Part shown: piece by piece, positions 54,991-62,806 of the stretch
How positions within the stretch are numbered: the stretch's first letter is position 1
How the letters are laid out: every line of letters begins with the position of its first letter
Source of the DNA: an uncultured Tolumonas sp.
Lineage (GTDB): Bacteria; Pseudomonadota; Gammaproteobacteria; Enterobacterales; Aeromonadaceae
Reading direction: 5' to 3'
DNA: 64,000 nucleotides
Assembly: GCF_963676665.1 (NCBI RefSeq)
Contig: NZ_OY781378.1
Coordinates: 124,001-188,000 of the forward strand
The notes under the pieces: model-generated
The model's input: only the letters and a program-made list of their open reading frames with translations
The model's database searches: none
Told to the model about the DNA's origin: nothing
Position numbers and translations under genes: made by a program

Positions 54991-55302
54991 ATGTTAGATC
55001 TTGAAGAAGCAGTGATGGGCATTATTGTCAACGCAGGCCAATCACGTAGCCTTTGCTTTGAAGCTTTACGTCAAGCTAGAACGGGAATGTTTACCAAGGC
55101 TGATGGTTTACTGGCTGCTGCTATTGAAGCTGGTAAAGAAGCGCATGCTGTACAAACGAAGTTAATAGAAGAGGATGAGGGCGAAGGCAAAACCAAGATG
55201 ACTTTAATCATGGTTCATGCCCAGGATCATTTGATGACATCTATTTTATGCAGAGAGTTAGTAACTGAGTTAATTGAGTTATATCGCCGTCAGGCAAAGT
55301 AG
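54991..55302 (+). CDS. PTS lactose/cellobiose-type subunit EIIA (locus 2)
   Basis: This 103-residue Lac-family EIIA begins MLDLEEAVMGIIVNAGQSRS, identical to locus 1 there, with the active-site segment IMVHAQDHLMTS. AAGGAG precedes the ATG, 10 bp after the glucosidase stop. It is the last gene of the operon and is followed by a terminator. Confidence 0.93.
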   Translation: MLDLEEAVMGIIVNAGQSRSLCFEALRQARTGMFTKADGLLAAAIEAGKEAHAVQTKLIEEDEGEGKTKMTLIMVHAQDHLMTSILCRELVTELIELYRRQAK

Positions 55303-55331
55303 TTATTTTTTCATATTGATCGTCATCTTTT

Positions 55332-55357
55332 CCACCGCTATATGCGGTGGTTTTTTT
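55332..55357 (+). terminator. Terminator of the locus 2 PTS operon
   Basis: CCACCGC and GCGGTGG form a stem with a TATAT loop, followed by seven T. Confidence 0.92.
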
Positions 55358-55414
55358 ATTAAGTTTAAATTGTTTGTTTTTTATATTTCAATCCTTTCAA
55401 ATATCCCCATGCTC

Positions 55415-55444
55415 TCAAATGTTTCAATCTATTCAAATGTTTCA
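55415..55444. repeat. 12-bp direct repeat before the GH16 gene
   Basis: TCAAATGTTTCA occurs at 55415-55426 and 55433-55444, offset by 18 bp, inside a stretch rich in TTTCAA-like words. It could be a tandem activator site or chance in AT-rich DNA. Confidence 0.4.
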
Positions 55445-55481
55445 GGTGTTTTAATTTTATTTCATTTTTATGAAATTTAAA

Positions 55482-55493
55482 TAACTCGATTTC
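55482..55493. promoter_or_regulatory. Weak operator-like site before the GH16 gene
   Basis: TAACTCGATTTC keeps the core and right half of the GAAATCGATTTC family and lies 85 bp before the GH16 start codon. Confidence 0.4.
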
Positions 55494-55577
55494 AATTCAA
55501 GTTTTCAAATCATCTTATCATTATAGTAACGCTAACCTTCAATAAAAAATTAATCCAAATAGTGGAGTGTAAAACTA

Positions 55578-56273
55578 ATGCGAACAAAAAACGTTATGGC
55601 AGCTATTCTGCTGACGAGCGGTTTATATGCCACACAGGCTTCGGCATGGGAATGGAGTAATATCGATTGGGAAATTTCAGATGGGTGGCGTAATGGTGGG
55701 TCTGAATTCAACTGTACTTGGCAGGCAAGCAATATTTGGATGGAGTCTAACCTAGCGATTTTGAATGCAAAGTCTGATCAAGGTTATAAAAGTTGTGCTG
55801 AAATGCGGACTTACAACTATACACGTAGAGGCCGCTATGAGGTAAAAATGCAGGCTGGCGCGGTTCCGGGGACGATTAGTTCATTCTTTACTTATACTGG
55901 AGAAGCTGGCACCAGCACTCATTATGAGGTTGATATTGAGTTGATGGGCGGAACAAATCTACTGCACACCAATGTCTGGATTCAGGGAAAACAATATCCT
56001 CAGGATATTGACTTAGGTAAATATGGCATGGCGCTCTGGAATATGGAACGTTATGCTTTTAACATTGATGAAGCAGGCGTGACATGGCAGGTTTTCAGCC
56101 GCACCGCTAATAAATGGGTGACTGTTCGTCGAGCAGATAAACCTGTTACCGGTTATATGCAATTATTCGTTAATAACTGGATTAGTGCTAATCCACAATT
56201 TCCACCGAGCAATTATAATAATCTCCCTGCTTATGCTAAATATTCATATATTTCAGTTCAACCATGGGAATAA
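55578..56273 (+). CDS. Secreted GH16 beta-glucanase (lichenase/laminarinase type)
   Basis: This 231-residue protein has a signal peptide cleaved near QASA-WEW and a single GH16 beta-jelly-roll domain. The catalytic motif is HYEVDIELMGG (ExDxE, normally EIDIEF), giving both catalytic Glu residues and the assisting Asp. The size matches bacterial lichenases acting on mixed-linkage beta-1,3-1,4-glucan. GGAG lies before the ATG. Products would suit the neighbouring transporters. Confidence 0.87.
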   Translation: MRTKNVMAAILLTSGLYATQASAWEWSNIDWEISDGWRNGGSEFNCTWQASNIWMESNLAILNAKSDQGYKSCAEMRTYNYTRRGRYEVKMQAGAVPGTISSFFTYTGEAGTSTHYEVDIELMGGTNLLHTNVWIQGKQYPQDIDLGKYGMALWNMERYAFNIDEAGVTWQVFSRTANKWVTVRRADKPVTGYMQLFVNNWISANPQFPPSNYNNLPAYAKYSYISVQPWE

Positions 56274-56298
56274 CAAGCTGACAGCATAAATTCCTGCG

Positions 56299-56325
56299 GA
56301 GGGGTAATAGTTACCCCTCAATTTC
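56299..56325. terminator. Possible terminator between GH16 and ABC permease genes
   Basis: GAGGGGTAA and TTACCCCTC form a perfect 9-bp stem with a TAG loop, followed by AATTTC. It lies between two converging genes. Confidence 0.55.
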
Positions 56326-56361
56326 TGAGCTGAATACATTTAATAGAGTCGGTTCGACTAT

Positions 56362-57198
56362 TTATTTTAAATAGCTTTGATTCAGTCGATCAATCAGATG
56401 ATGGGAAGTGAAAATAAACAATACAATCAAAGGCATGATTGCTATGGCTGAACCTGCACAAATCGCCCCCCAAGGTACGACTCCGACCCCCTGAAGTGCA
56501 CGCAACGCCAAAGGTAGCGTATAGCTCTCCATATCGTGCATGACAACTAATGGCGCCATAAAATTATTCCATGATGCAATAAAGGTTAACAATGCAAGAG
56601 TGAAAAGTGCTGGTTTTATCAGTGGAATAACGATGTAACGGTATAGCCCCCACTCGCTGCAACCATCAAGCCGAGCCGCTTCGATCACCTCATTGGGGAC
56701 TGCTTGTTCGATATATTGCCGCATTAAAAATACGCCGAAAGCACTGCATGCAGCTGGAATATAAAGTGCTTTCGGTTCGTTAAACCAACCAAACATCGCA
56801 ATGATCAGTGCATTAGGAATCATATTTAAAAAAACAGGTAATAGCATGGTGCTGATCACCAAGTTAAATAGAATTTTTTTACCTTTAAAATGATAAAGAG
56901 CAAATGCACTTCCCGCTAAAGAGCAAAACAGGAGGTTTAATATCGTCGTCACTAAGGCAACATAAACACTGTTTGACAAATTGTGCCAGAAATAGGGAAG
57001 ACGATTTAATAACTGATGTATGTTTTCACTAAATTCATTCCCGAACCATAATGGTGGAGGGACAGAAAAAATGGTTTGCTCATTATGTGTAGCAAATATC
57101 AACATAAACCAGAATGGCAATACCATCAAAATAGCACCTAACCAAATCAGGCTGCCGATCAACCAATGCGTTAATTTGAGTTTATTAATCTGGTTCAT
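56362..57198 (-). CDS. ABC sugar transporter permease (MalG-like)
   Basis: This 278-residue inner-membrane protein has six TM helices and the ATPase-contact loop EAARLDGCSEWGLYRYIVIPL. The start at 57198 overlaps the stop of the other permease (ATGA). It is the last gene of a binding protein-permease-permease operon. No ATPase gene lies in the window, so a shared MalK/MsiK-like ATPase elsewhere is needed. Confidence 0.91.
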   Translation of the reverse strand: MNQINKLKLTHWLIGSLIWLGAILMVLPFWFMLIFATHNEQTIFSVPPPLWFGNEFSENIHQLLNRLPYFWHNLSNSVYVALVTTILNLLFCSLAGSAFALYHFKGKKILFNLVISTMLLPVFLNMIPNALIIAMFGWFNEPKALYIPAACSAFGVFLMRQYIEQAVPNEVIEAARLDGCSEWGLYRYIVIPLIKPALFTLALLTFIASWNNFMAPLVVMHDMESYTLPLALRALQGVGVVPWGAICAGSAIAIMPLIVLFIFTSHHLIDRLNQSYLK

Positions 57199-58124
57199 AA
57201 GCAATCTTTTGGCTTAATACGACGAGTAAGGTTACAGAGCGCAAATAATATTATAAATAACAACCAGGCCGTTGCAGATGCTGTGGCAAAGTCTCCTTCT
57301 GCAAACGCAGTTGAGTATAAATACATGGCGAGTGTTTGTCCTGCTTGCCCTGAACCACCACTTCCTGAAGTGAGAATAAATGGCTCTTCAAATAGCTGAA
57401 AACTGCCAATCAGGCTTAGTGTTAGAGCTAATAAAATCATAGGTCTGAGTGTTGGTAACGTAACATGTCGCAGTTGTTGCCAGAATCCGGCTCCATCTAA
57501 AGATGCAGCATCAAATAGTTCACTCGGTATCGTTTTCATCGCAGAAAAATAAAGAAGGGTATTCCAACCGATATAACGCCAGAAAACGACAAAGGCAATG
57601 ACCCAACGGATATGTGATGAATCTTGCCAATCAATAGCCTGTTCTGGAAATAACCAATTCAACGGTTGGATACCCGCTAATTTCCAATCATGGATCCCGG
57701 TTAATACTTGGTTTAAAAGACCAAAATCACGGGAAAATAATGAACCAAATACGAGAGAAATAGCGACAGAGGAAGTAATAAACGGCAGAAAGTAGAAGCA
57801 AAGTAAAATATGGCGCTTCTGCGAAGCCATTCTAAAGAGGAGTGCAGCCAGAGGGAGTGCGATTAAGTGCTGGGGTATTGCAGAAGCTAAGCCTAACCAC
57901 AAGGTATTATATAAAGCGTGGTAAAACCATTCGTCGGTTAATACATACTCAAAGTTAGTCAGCCCCAACCATTCCATTTGATGAAATGAAGTGCCTAATT
58001 CCCAACTGTGCAGTGCAATCCATGCAGAAAATAGCATTGGATAGAGGCCAAAGACTGTAAATAAAATAAGAAATGGCGATAGATATAGATAAGGGATCCA
58101 TTTTGAATTACTGAATCTACGCAT
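57195..58124 (-). CDS. ABC sugar transporter permease (MalF-like)
   Basis: This 309-residue protein has six TM helices, a typical start (WIPYLYLSPFLILFTVFGLYP) and the contact loop LFDAASLDGAGFWQQLRHVTL. Its ATG overlaps the stop of the binding-protein gene by one base (TAATG) and its own stop overlaps the next permease, so the three are tightly coupled. Confidence 0.91.
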   Translation of the reverse strand: MRRFSNSKWIPYLYLSPFLILFTVFGLYPMLFSAWIALHSWELGTSFHQMEWLGLTNFEYVLTDEWFYHALYNTLWLGLASAIPQHLIALPLAALLFRMASQKRHILLCFYFLPFITSSVAISLVFGSLFSRDFGLLNQVLTGIHDWKLAGIQPLNWLFPEQAIDWQDSSHIRWVIAFVVFWRYIGWNTLLYFSAMKTIPSELFDAASLDGAGFWQQLRHVTLPTLRPMILLALTLSLIGSFQLFEEPFILTSGSGGSGQAGQTLAMYLYSTAFAEGDFATASATAWLLFIILFALCNLTRRIKPKDCL

Positions 58125-59365
58125 TAACGTCTGACCTTATGACGGATTTGATGCTCGGCATCTTCTAGTGCTTCAGTAATATCTTTATGCTCATCCAGCA
58201 CAAGATCCATCTGTTTACGGATTATTTCTGCTGCTAACGAGTCGTATTTATGCGCCATAATTACCGGCATATTAGCTGCAGCATCTTTCCAGATTAATCT
58301 TGCTTGTTGTTGCCCTAAATAACTGATTGACTCAGCCATGTGCTTGGTTTGTTGTGCACTTAAAAGGGCAGGGAATGCATCGAGTTTCTCAAAGGCTTCT
58401 TGCTGCATCGACGGATCTAACGTCATGAATTGGATAAAATCCCATGCTGCCGATTTATGCGCAGCCGCTTTAGGAATAGCATAAAAAGAGCCACCCCAAC
58501 TGGCATAGGAATGTTCAGGTAACTGGCTTACTCGCCAAGCTCCGGAACTTTCAGGTGCGATCCAGCTTGATAAGTGCCCGGCAAACCACGCCCCCATCAT
58601 TTGAGTGGCTACTCGTCCGCGCCGAATAGCTTCTGCCCATTCATTACTCCAAATCTGTAAACGCGCATCCAGTCCAAGATCGCGGACCTGCTTAGCAAGT
58701 GTAAATGCCCGAACGAAGCGTTCACTGCGTACTAAGGTTTCTCCGGCTTGATTAAAATAGATCCCTTCACCAGGTTTGAGTCCGATACGTATATAGATGT
58801 CTTTCAAATCGCTGGCGTTAGCGACTAGATAGATGGATTTTTGTTTCAGCTTGACGCCAGCCTGTATAAAGCTGTCCCAAGTTTTAGTCATCTCATCAAG
58901 TGATACACCGGCTTGGCTTAACAGGTCCTGGCGGTAAAAAAGTGAGCCCGGACCTATATCTGCAGGCATTGCAAACAGTTCACCTCGATCATTCTGGGCT
59001 TGAACCATCGTATAAGGGACGAATAACGGCTGATACTGAAGCGCGTTATACGGTGGGTTGCTTAGTATCTCTAGGCCACCGGAATTTACAAAACGGCTAA
59101 TAAAGCCTTGTTCTAGCCCCATGATATCGGGTAACCCAGCGCCAGTGGCTAATGCTGACGTCATAGCATTGTGATGATCATAAAACGACAGCGATAGCAG
59201 GCGGATGGTAATGTCAGGATGTAATTTTTCATAACGCGGGATGGCAGCCCGAATCGCAGCATCAAAGTTAGGATATGAGGCTATAGTCAGTGTTGTTGCC
59301 TGAACTTGGGTGATAAACATCAGCACCATTAATAACAATCCACAAAATAATGGTGTTGATCTCAA
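58124..59365 (-). CDS. ABC transporter sugar-binding protein
   Basis: This 413-residue family-1 solute-binding protein has a signal peptide (LFCGLLLMVLMFITQVQA) and the core TLTIASYPNFDAAIRAAIP ... GSLFYRQDLLSQAGV ... GAWFAGHLSSW. The preferred start is TTG 59365, which follows AGGGGG at good spacing; the next ATG (59329) would cut the signal peptide and lacks a site. It is first in the operon. The substrate is probably an oligosaccharide from the locus enzymes (inference). Confidence 0.86.
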   Translation of the reverse strand: MRSTPLFCGLLLMVLMFITQVQATTLTIASYPNFDAAIRAAIPRYEKLHPDITIRLLSLSFYDHHNAMTSALATGAGLPDIMGLEQGFISRFVNSGGLEILSNPPYNALQYQPLFVPYTMVQAQNDRGELFAMPADIGPGSLFYRQDLLSQAGVSLDEMTKTWDSFIQAGVKLKQKSIYLVANASDLKDIYIRIGLKPGEGIYFNQAGETLVRSERFVRAFTLAKQVRDLGLDARLQIWSNEWAEAIRRGRVATQMMGAWFAGHLSSWIAPESSGAWRVSQLPEHSYASWGGSFYAIPKAAAHKSAAWDFIQFMTLDPSMQQEAFEKLDAFPALLSAQQTKHMAESISYLGQQQARLIWKDAAANMPVIMAHKYDSLAAEIIRKQMDLVLDEHKDITEALEDAEHQIRHKVRR

Positions 59366-59575
59366 ACTAACCCCCTGATGGTGTCTTCATACTAGAAAGC
59401 GATTATCTCAATATCTTATAAATCATATCTATCAATAGACAAGCTTGATGCATGGAAGCTGCGGTCGTTTTGATATTTTGTTAACGAACTGTGATGCTGA
59501 TCTGCCCTTTACTCCTCCTACCTTCAATTTAGAATCATTTCCTAAATTCCGTGACATAAACCCCTTAATTTACCT

Positions 59576-59587
59576 GAAATCGATATC
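59576..59587. promoter_or_regulatory. Operator-like site before the ABC operon (GAAATCGATATC)
   Basis: It differs at one base from the consensus and lies about 210 bp upstream of the binding-protein start. Confidence 0.55.
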
Positions 59588-59900
59588 AATTTCGTGTGAG
59601 TCTCTCTGCGTTAAAAAAGCCGAGAATTTAACTGATTTGACCTCATTTGGGCCGAATAACTGGAAATGGCCAGTAAAACTCACTATCACCCTGATTCAGA
59701 TTGTAAGATCTTGAATTTGAATTGTTTTTTAAAATAATCAATTGAATTTAAAGGGTTTTAATAATTGTCTATATTTTTTGTATGTATGAGCAACCTCTTT
59801 AACAAGAGGCATTGATGTTATTTTATTCCTCATTTGTAGCAGAGAGTTTTGTGATTCTTAGCACGAATTACGATCTTAAAAATGAATAAACATTGCTCTA

Positions 59901-59912
59901 GAAATCGATTTC
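59901..59912. promoter_or_regulatory. LacI-type operator, lipoprotein-porin promoter (first of two)
   Basis: GAAATCGATTTC is a perfect palindrome. With the next site, centre distance 41 bp, it is about four helical turns away, so both face the same side of the DNA. Confidence 0.7.
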
Positions 59913-59941
59913 ATGAAAATTGGCTTACCCCGTTTTTTCTT

Positions 59942-59953
59942 GATATCGATTTC
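59942..59953. promoter_or_regulatory. LacI-type operator, lipoprotein-porin promoter (second of two)
   Basis: GATATCGATTTC has one mismatch to the consensus and lies 68 bp before the lipoprotein start codon. Confidence 0.6.
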
Positions 59954-60020
59954 ATGGTGCTGGTTGGGATGTATTGCCACCACAATGAAATATTTTTACC
60001 CATTGATTGGAGTGGTCAAT

Positions 60021-60671
60021 ATGAATGAAACAAAGAAAGGAATTTTGGCATCGTTGCTTGCCACCATCTTGCTCAGTGGATGTGGTGGTGCAGAGAACAT
60101 CGGTTCGTCAGGCAGTAGTAGTAATACGGGAGGTAATCCTCCAGGAGCTAATCTTCCGGTTTCAGGCGATAGTTCATTGTTCCTATTTGGTGTCGGTGCA
60201 ACGGCAACGACCACGCCGAGAATTCAGTCTGAAATGGATAATTGGGATGTCAAACCGGTCACGGCTACACCGCTATCTTTGACTAGTATTGGCGCTGTTC
60301 TCATCAATAATGCCGGAACCAATGATGCCGCCGATGTTCAGGTATCAGGCAATGGTACTGGTACTTTCATGTTGAAATCAGATACGCCGATTAATCTGAG
60401 CAAATATGCTTCTGGGTTCATTGAATTTCAATTACGGACTAAGAGCGCAGTACCTACAGAACTATCGGTTTCAATCGATAATGAATACCCCAACCGGAGC
60501 AGTATTCCTATCGCGGCAGCAGTAGCAGGAAGTGGTAATTGGGAAACGCTGACGGTACCGATCAATTGCATGAAGCCATATCCAGGCGCAACAGCAGTAA
60601 ATTTAGCTTCTGTTAACGCACCATTCTTTTTGGATACGAAACAAGCATTTAATTACGAAATTTCAATGTGA
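60021..60671 (+). CDS. ExoP-like carbohydrate-binding lipoprotein, 5' part (frameshifted)
   Basis: This 216-residue product has a signal peptide with lipobox LLSGC (Cys18), a Gly/Ser/Asn linker and one galactose-binding-like domain (KYASGFIEFQLRTKSAV ... GNWETLTVPINCM) resembling the C-terminus of the GH3 enzyme. The frame ends abruptly at NYEISM-stop. One extra base at 60664-60667 would continue it as EISNVKYTL into the next frame. ATG 60021 follows GGAG; an upstream ATG at 59913 overlaps the operator. Surface glycan capture is inferred. Confidence 0.75.
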   Translation: MNETKKGILASLLATILLSGCGGAENIGSSGSSSNTGGNPPGANLPVSGDSSLFLFGVGATATTTPRIQSEMDNWDVKPVTATPLSLTSIGAVLINNAGTNDAADVQVSGNGTGTFMLKSDTPINLSKYASGFIEFQLRTKSAVPTELSVSIDNEYPNRSSIPIAAAVAGSGNWETLTVPINCMKPYPGATAVNLASVNAPFFLDTKQAFNYEISM

Positions 60672-61378
60672 AATACACATTGAGTACAACCAACACGCCA
60701 ATTGTTGATCCTGTGACATGTAAAGCTGCGGTAACTGATAGCGGCACTGGAACTGGAACTGGAACTGGTACTGGTACTGATGCTGGCACTGGCACTGGCA
60801 CTGGCTCTGGTTCTGGCTCTGGCTCTGGTGTTAATCAAGCTCCAGCTCTCGTCTCTGGTGATACCGCACTTTATTACTCTGGCGATAAGAGCCAGGCAAT
60901 TGATCACAGCACTGACTATCCAGTAAATGGTTTTGGTGGCACAACGACAGATGCTAACCAAGTCGTTACAGTCGATTTTCCTGGCAATAGTGGCGTTTTC
61001 TTAGGCTCTGATACATCGAATGCCGATCTTTCTGCTTACCAAAACGGTGCCATGATGTTAGATCTGAAAGTCTCCAGCTATGGTGCAGCACCTAACATCC
61101 AGATCCGCATGGATGGCACTGCTGGTCCCGACTATGGCACATTTTTCACCATGGATAGCAGTAAAGTGCCCGCTGATAACAACTGGTATCGCTGCACTCT
61201 GCCAGTCGCCTCTCTTATCCCTGCCGCCAATACCAATTCTGTTCAAAAAGCACTGTATATGAGTGGTGCATGGGACTCTATGTCAGGGCTGCAGTTCGCA
61301 TTTACCAATGTGGCGCTGAAGACGACCGTGCCTAGCGGTTTTGACGCCAATTCTCCTTGCCAACAGATTGCTCCTTAA
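60668..61378 (+). CDS. ExoP-like lipoprotein, 3' part (linker and second domain, frameshifted)
   Basis: This frame of 236 codons could start at GTG 60668 but has no ribosome-binding site, signal peptide or lipobox. It begins with the missing end of domain 1 (KYTLSTTNTPIVDPVTCKA), then a (GT)n/(GS)n linker, then a second galactose-binding-like domain (LSAYQNGAMMLDLKVSSYG ... WYRCTLPVASLIP ... LQFAFTNVALKT). It is best read as the 3' half of the gene starting at 60021; the intact protein would be about 453 residues. Confidence 0.72.
   Translation: MKYTLSTTNTPIVDPVTCKAAVTDSGTGTGTGTGTGTDAGTGTGTGSGSGSGSGVNQAPALVSGDTALYYSGDKSQAIDHSTDYPVNGFGGTTTDANQVVTVDFPGNSGVFLGSDTSNADLSAYQNGAMMLDLKVSSYGAAPNIQIRMDGTAGPDYGTFFTMDSSKVPADNNWYRCTLPVASLIPAANTNSVQKALYMSGAWDSMSGLQFAFTNVALKTTVPSGFDANSPCQQIAP
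60743..60826 (+). repeat. Hexanucleotide tandem repeat encoding a Gly-Thr/Gly-Ser linker
   Basis: Fourteen in-frame hexamers of the type GGCACT, GGAACT, GGTACT and GGCTCT (one GATGCT) code for a flexible linker between two domains. Copy-number change would alter linker length without shifting frame. Confidence 0.85.
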
Positions 61379-61387
61379 TTATTGCGC

Positions 61388-61410
61388 CAGCCCCACGCAT
61401 CGTGGGGCTG
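61388..61410 (+). terminator. Hairpin between lipoprotein and porin genes
   Basis: CAGCCCCACG and CGTGGGGCTG form a perfect 10-bp stem with a CAT loop. The following TATATCGCTTTCT is a weak U-tract, so partial termination or processing is likely. Confidence 0.6.
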
Positions 61411-61440
61411 TATATCGCTTTCTATACACTGGAGGTTTAA

Positions 61441-62736
61441 ATGAAATTGAAATACGTAGCATTGTTAGTTGGTGCCAGCTGTGGACTAACACTGCCAGCA
61501 CTATCTGTGGCTTCAGAAGACACTATTTTTAATGGTTATATCCGTGCTGGATCGATGTTTGATGCCAAAGACAATTTCTCTAAAGCTGGTTATGCGGATG
61601 AGATGGATAAGACTATGGGGCGCCTTGGCGCTGAAGTCGATAATAGTTGGAACGGCGAACTGAGTAAAAAGTGGGATCTTGATGGCGGTAAGTCAGCTAA
61701 TATTCACTTAGAACTTGAATCTGATACAGATGGATTACAGACCCGAGCTGCGCCAAGAGGGTCTGGTGTTTCTCAAACTTATGTTGAATTAGGCGGGATC
61801 ACGCCAACCGGTACGATGTGGGGCGGTCTGCGCTACTATGATCGCGAAAACTACATATTTACCACTGATTATTTTTATACCGATTACTCAGGTACCGGGG
61901 TTGGTTTAAAAGATCAGGAGATCGCTGGCGGGAAGTGGGATTTTGCATATATCAACAGCAATGATACTGACCACAGTGATCGTACAGATGGTACCGCCGC
62001 GATTATGCATACGCTGCATTCGAGTGCTAAATACGGTAATTGGGATCTGGAAGTTGCACTAAAGCAAATGCCGGATAACGCTTTCACGGGTGATAGCAAT
62101 CAATACGCTACCAAAGGCGTAGAAGGCACTGCTATTTATTCGCGTGACGATTTTTTCTTCATGCCTGGCGGCTTTTCTAAGTTTATTGCCCAAACTGGTC
62201 GCGGATTAGGTTCTGGTGATTTACTGGGTGCTACATTGACGAATACGTCAATGTATCGAAAAGGTTCTTTGTATCAGAAAACCCTTCAGGATAAGGCCGA
62301 TGGTTATAAACCTTATCAGTCCAAAGTAATGGAAGGTGACCAGTCCTATCGGATGTTCGCATGGGGGGGATGGTATGGTGCTAAGGTACAACTGCTGCCA
62401 ACTTTATCTTATCAGTACAACGACTATGAGTTAGGTGGACATGACTCCTGGTATGCAGCTTCACTGCGTCCAGTGTTCCCGATTAATCAGTTCTTCTCAG
62501 TACAGACTGAAGTTGGGTATACGAAAAATAACCTTATGCTAGATAATGTCGATCGCGGTAGTGACTCCAGGAAGATAAGCATAGTTCCGACCTTCACCGT
62601 GAATACCGGTACAGGACCTTCACCGGAAATTCGTTTCTTAACCACATACGTGCATCGTAATTTCAATACGCCATGGCAACAAAAGGATAGTCGCAATGAC
62701 TTCCTGGTTGGTATTCAAGCGGATATGTGGTGGTAG
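61441..62736 (+). CDS. LamB-like carbohydrate porin
   Basis: This 431-residue outer-membrane protein has a signal peptide (to about LSVASE) and alternating beta-strand character. The maltoporin-like opening is FNGYIRAGSMFDAKDN and the aromatic C-terminal strand is FLVGIQADMWW. WGGLRYYDRENYIFTTDYFYTDYSG matches the LamB family. With glucanases and sugar importers around it, passage of beta-gluco-oligosaccharides rather than maltodextrins is inferred. CTGGAGG precedes the ATG. Confidence 0.88.
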   Translation: MKLKYVALLVGASCGLTLPALSVASEDTIFNGYIRAGSMFDAKDNFSKAGYADEMDKTMGRLGAEVDNSWNGELSKKWDLDGGKSANIHLELESDTDGLQTRAAPRGSGVSQTYVELGGITPTGTMWGGLRYYDRENYIFTTDYFYTDYSGTGVGLKDQEIAGGKWDFAYINSNDTDHSDRTDGTAAIMHTLHSSAKYGNWDLEVALKQMPDNAFTGDSNQYATKGVEGTAIYSRDDFFFMPGGFSKFIAQTGRGLGSGDLLGATLTNTSMYRKGSLYQKTLQDKADGYKPYQSKVMEGDQSYRMFAWGGWYGAKVQLLPTLSYQYNDYELGGHDSWYAASLRPVFPINQFFSVQTEVGYTKNNLMLDNVDRGSDSRKISIVPTFTVNTGTGPSPEIRFLTTYVHRNFNTPWQQKDSRNDFLVGIQADMWW

Positions 62737-62768
62737 GGTTAATTGGGAAACCAAGGCAACTATAATAT

Positions 62769-62793
62769 CGGGCCCTAAGGGGCCCGTATTTTT
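62769..62793 (+). terminator. Attenuator-like hairpin between porin and malM-like gene
   Basis: CGGGCCC and GGGCCCG form a 7-bp GC stem with a TAAG loop, followed by TATTTTT. It could reduce expression of the distal gene. Confidence 0.7.
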
Positions 62794-62806
62794 AAAGGAT
62801 CTACAT

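Larger units (their letters stand above)
59366..60020. other. 655-bp divergent control region, ABC operon / lipoprotein
   Basis: Three operator-like sites lie here: GAAATCGATATC (59576), GAAATCGATTTC (59901) and GATATCGATTTC (59942). An 89-codon frame (59445-59714) spans one operator and looks non-coding. I see no gene; the DNA is AT-rich. Confidence 0.6.

Noticed and set aside
59445-59714. 89-codon plus-strand open frame in the ABC/lipoprotein control region
   Set aside because: It spans an operator palindrome, has no ribosome-binding site and its composition looks like translated AT-rich intergenic DNA.
60743-60826. Hexamer repeat as a phase-variation switch
   Set aside because: The unit is six bases, so copy-number changes keep the frame; the frameshift itself lies about 75 bp upstream, outside the repeat.
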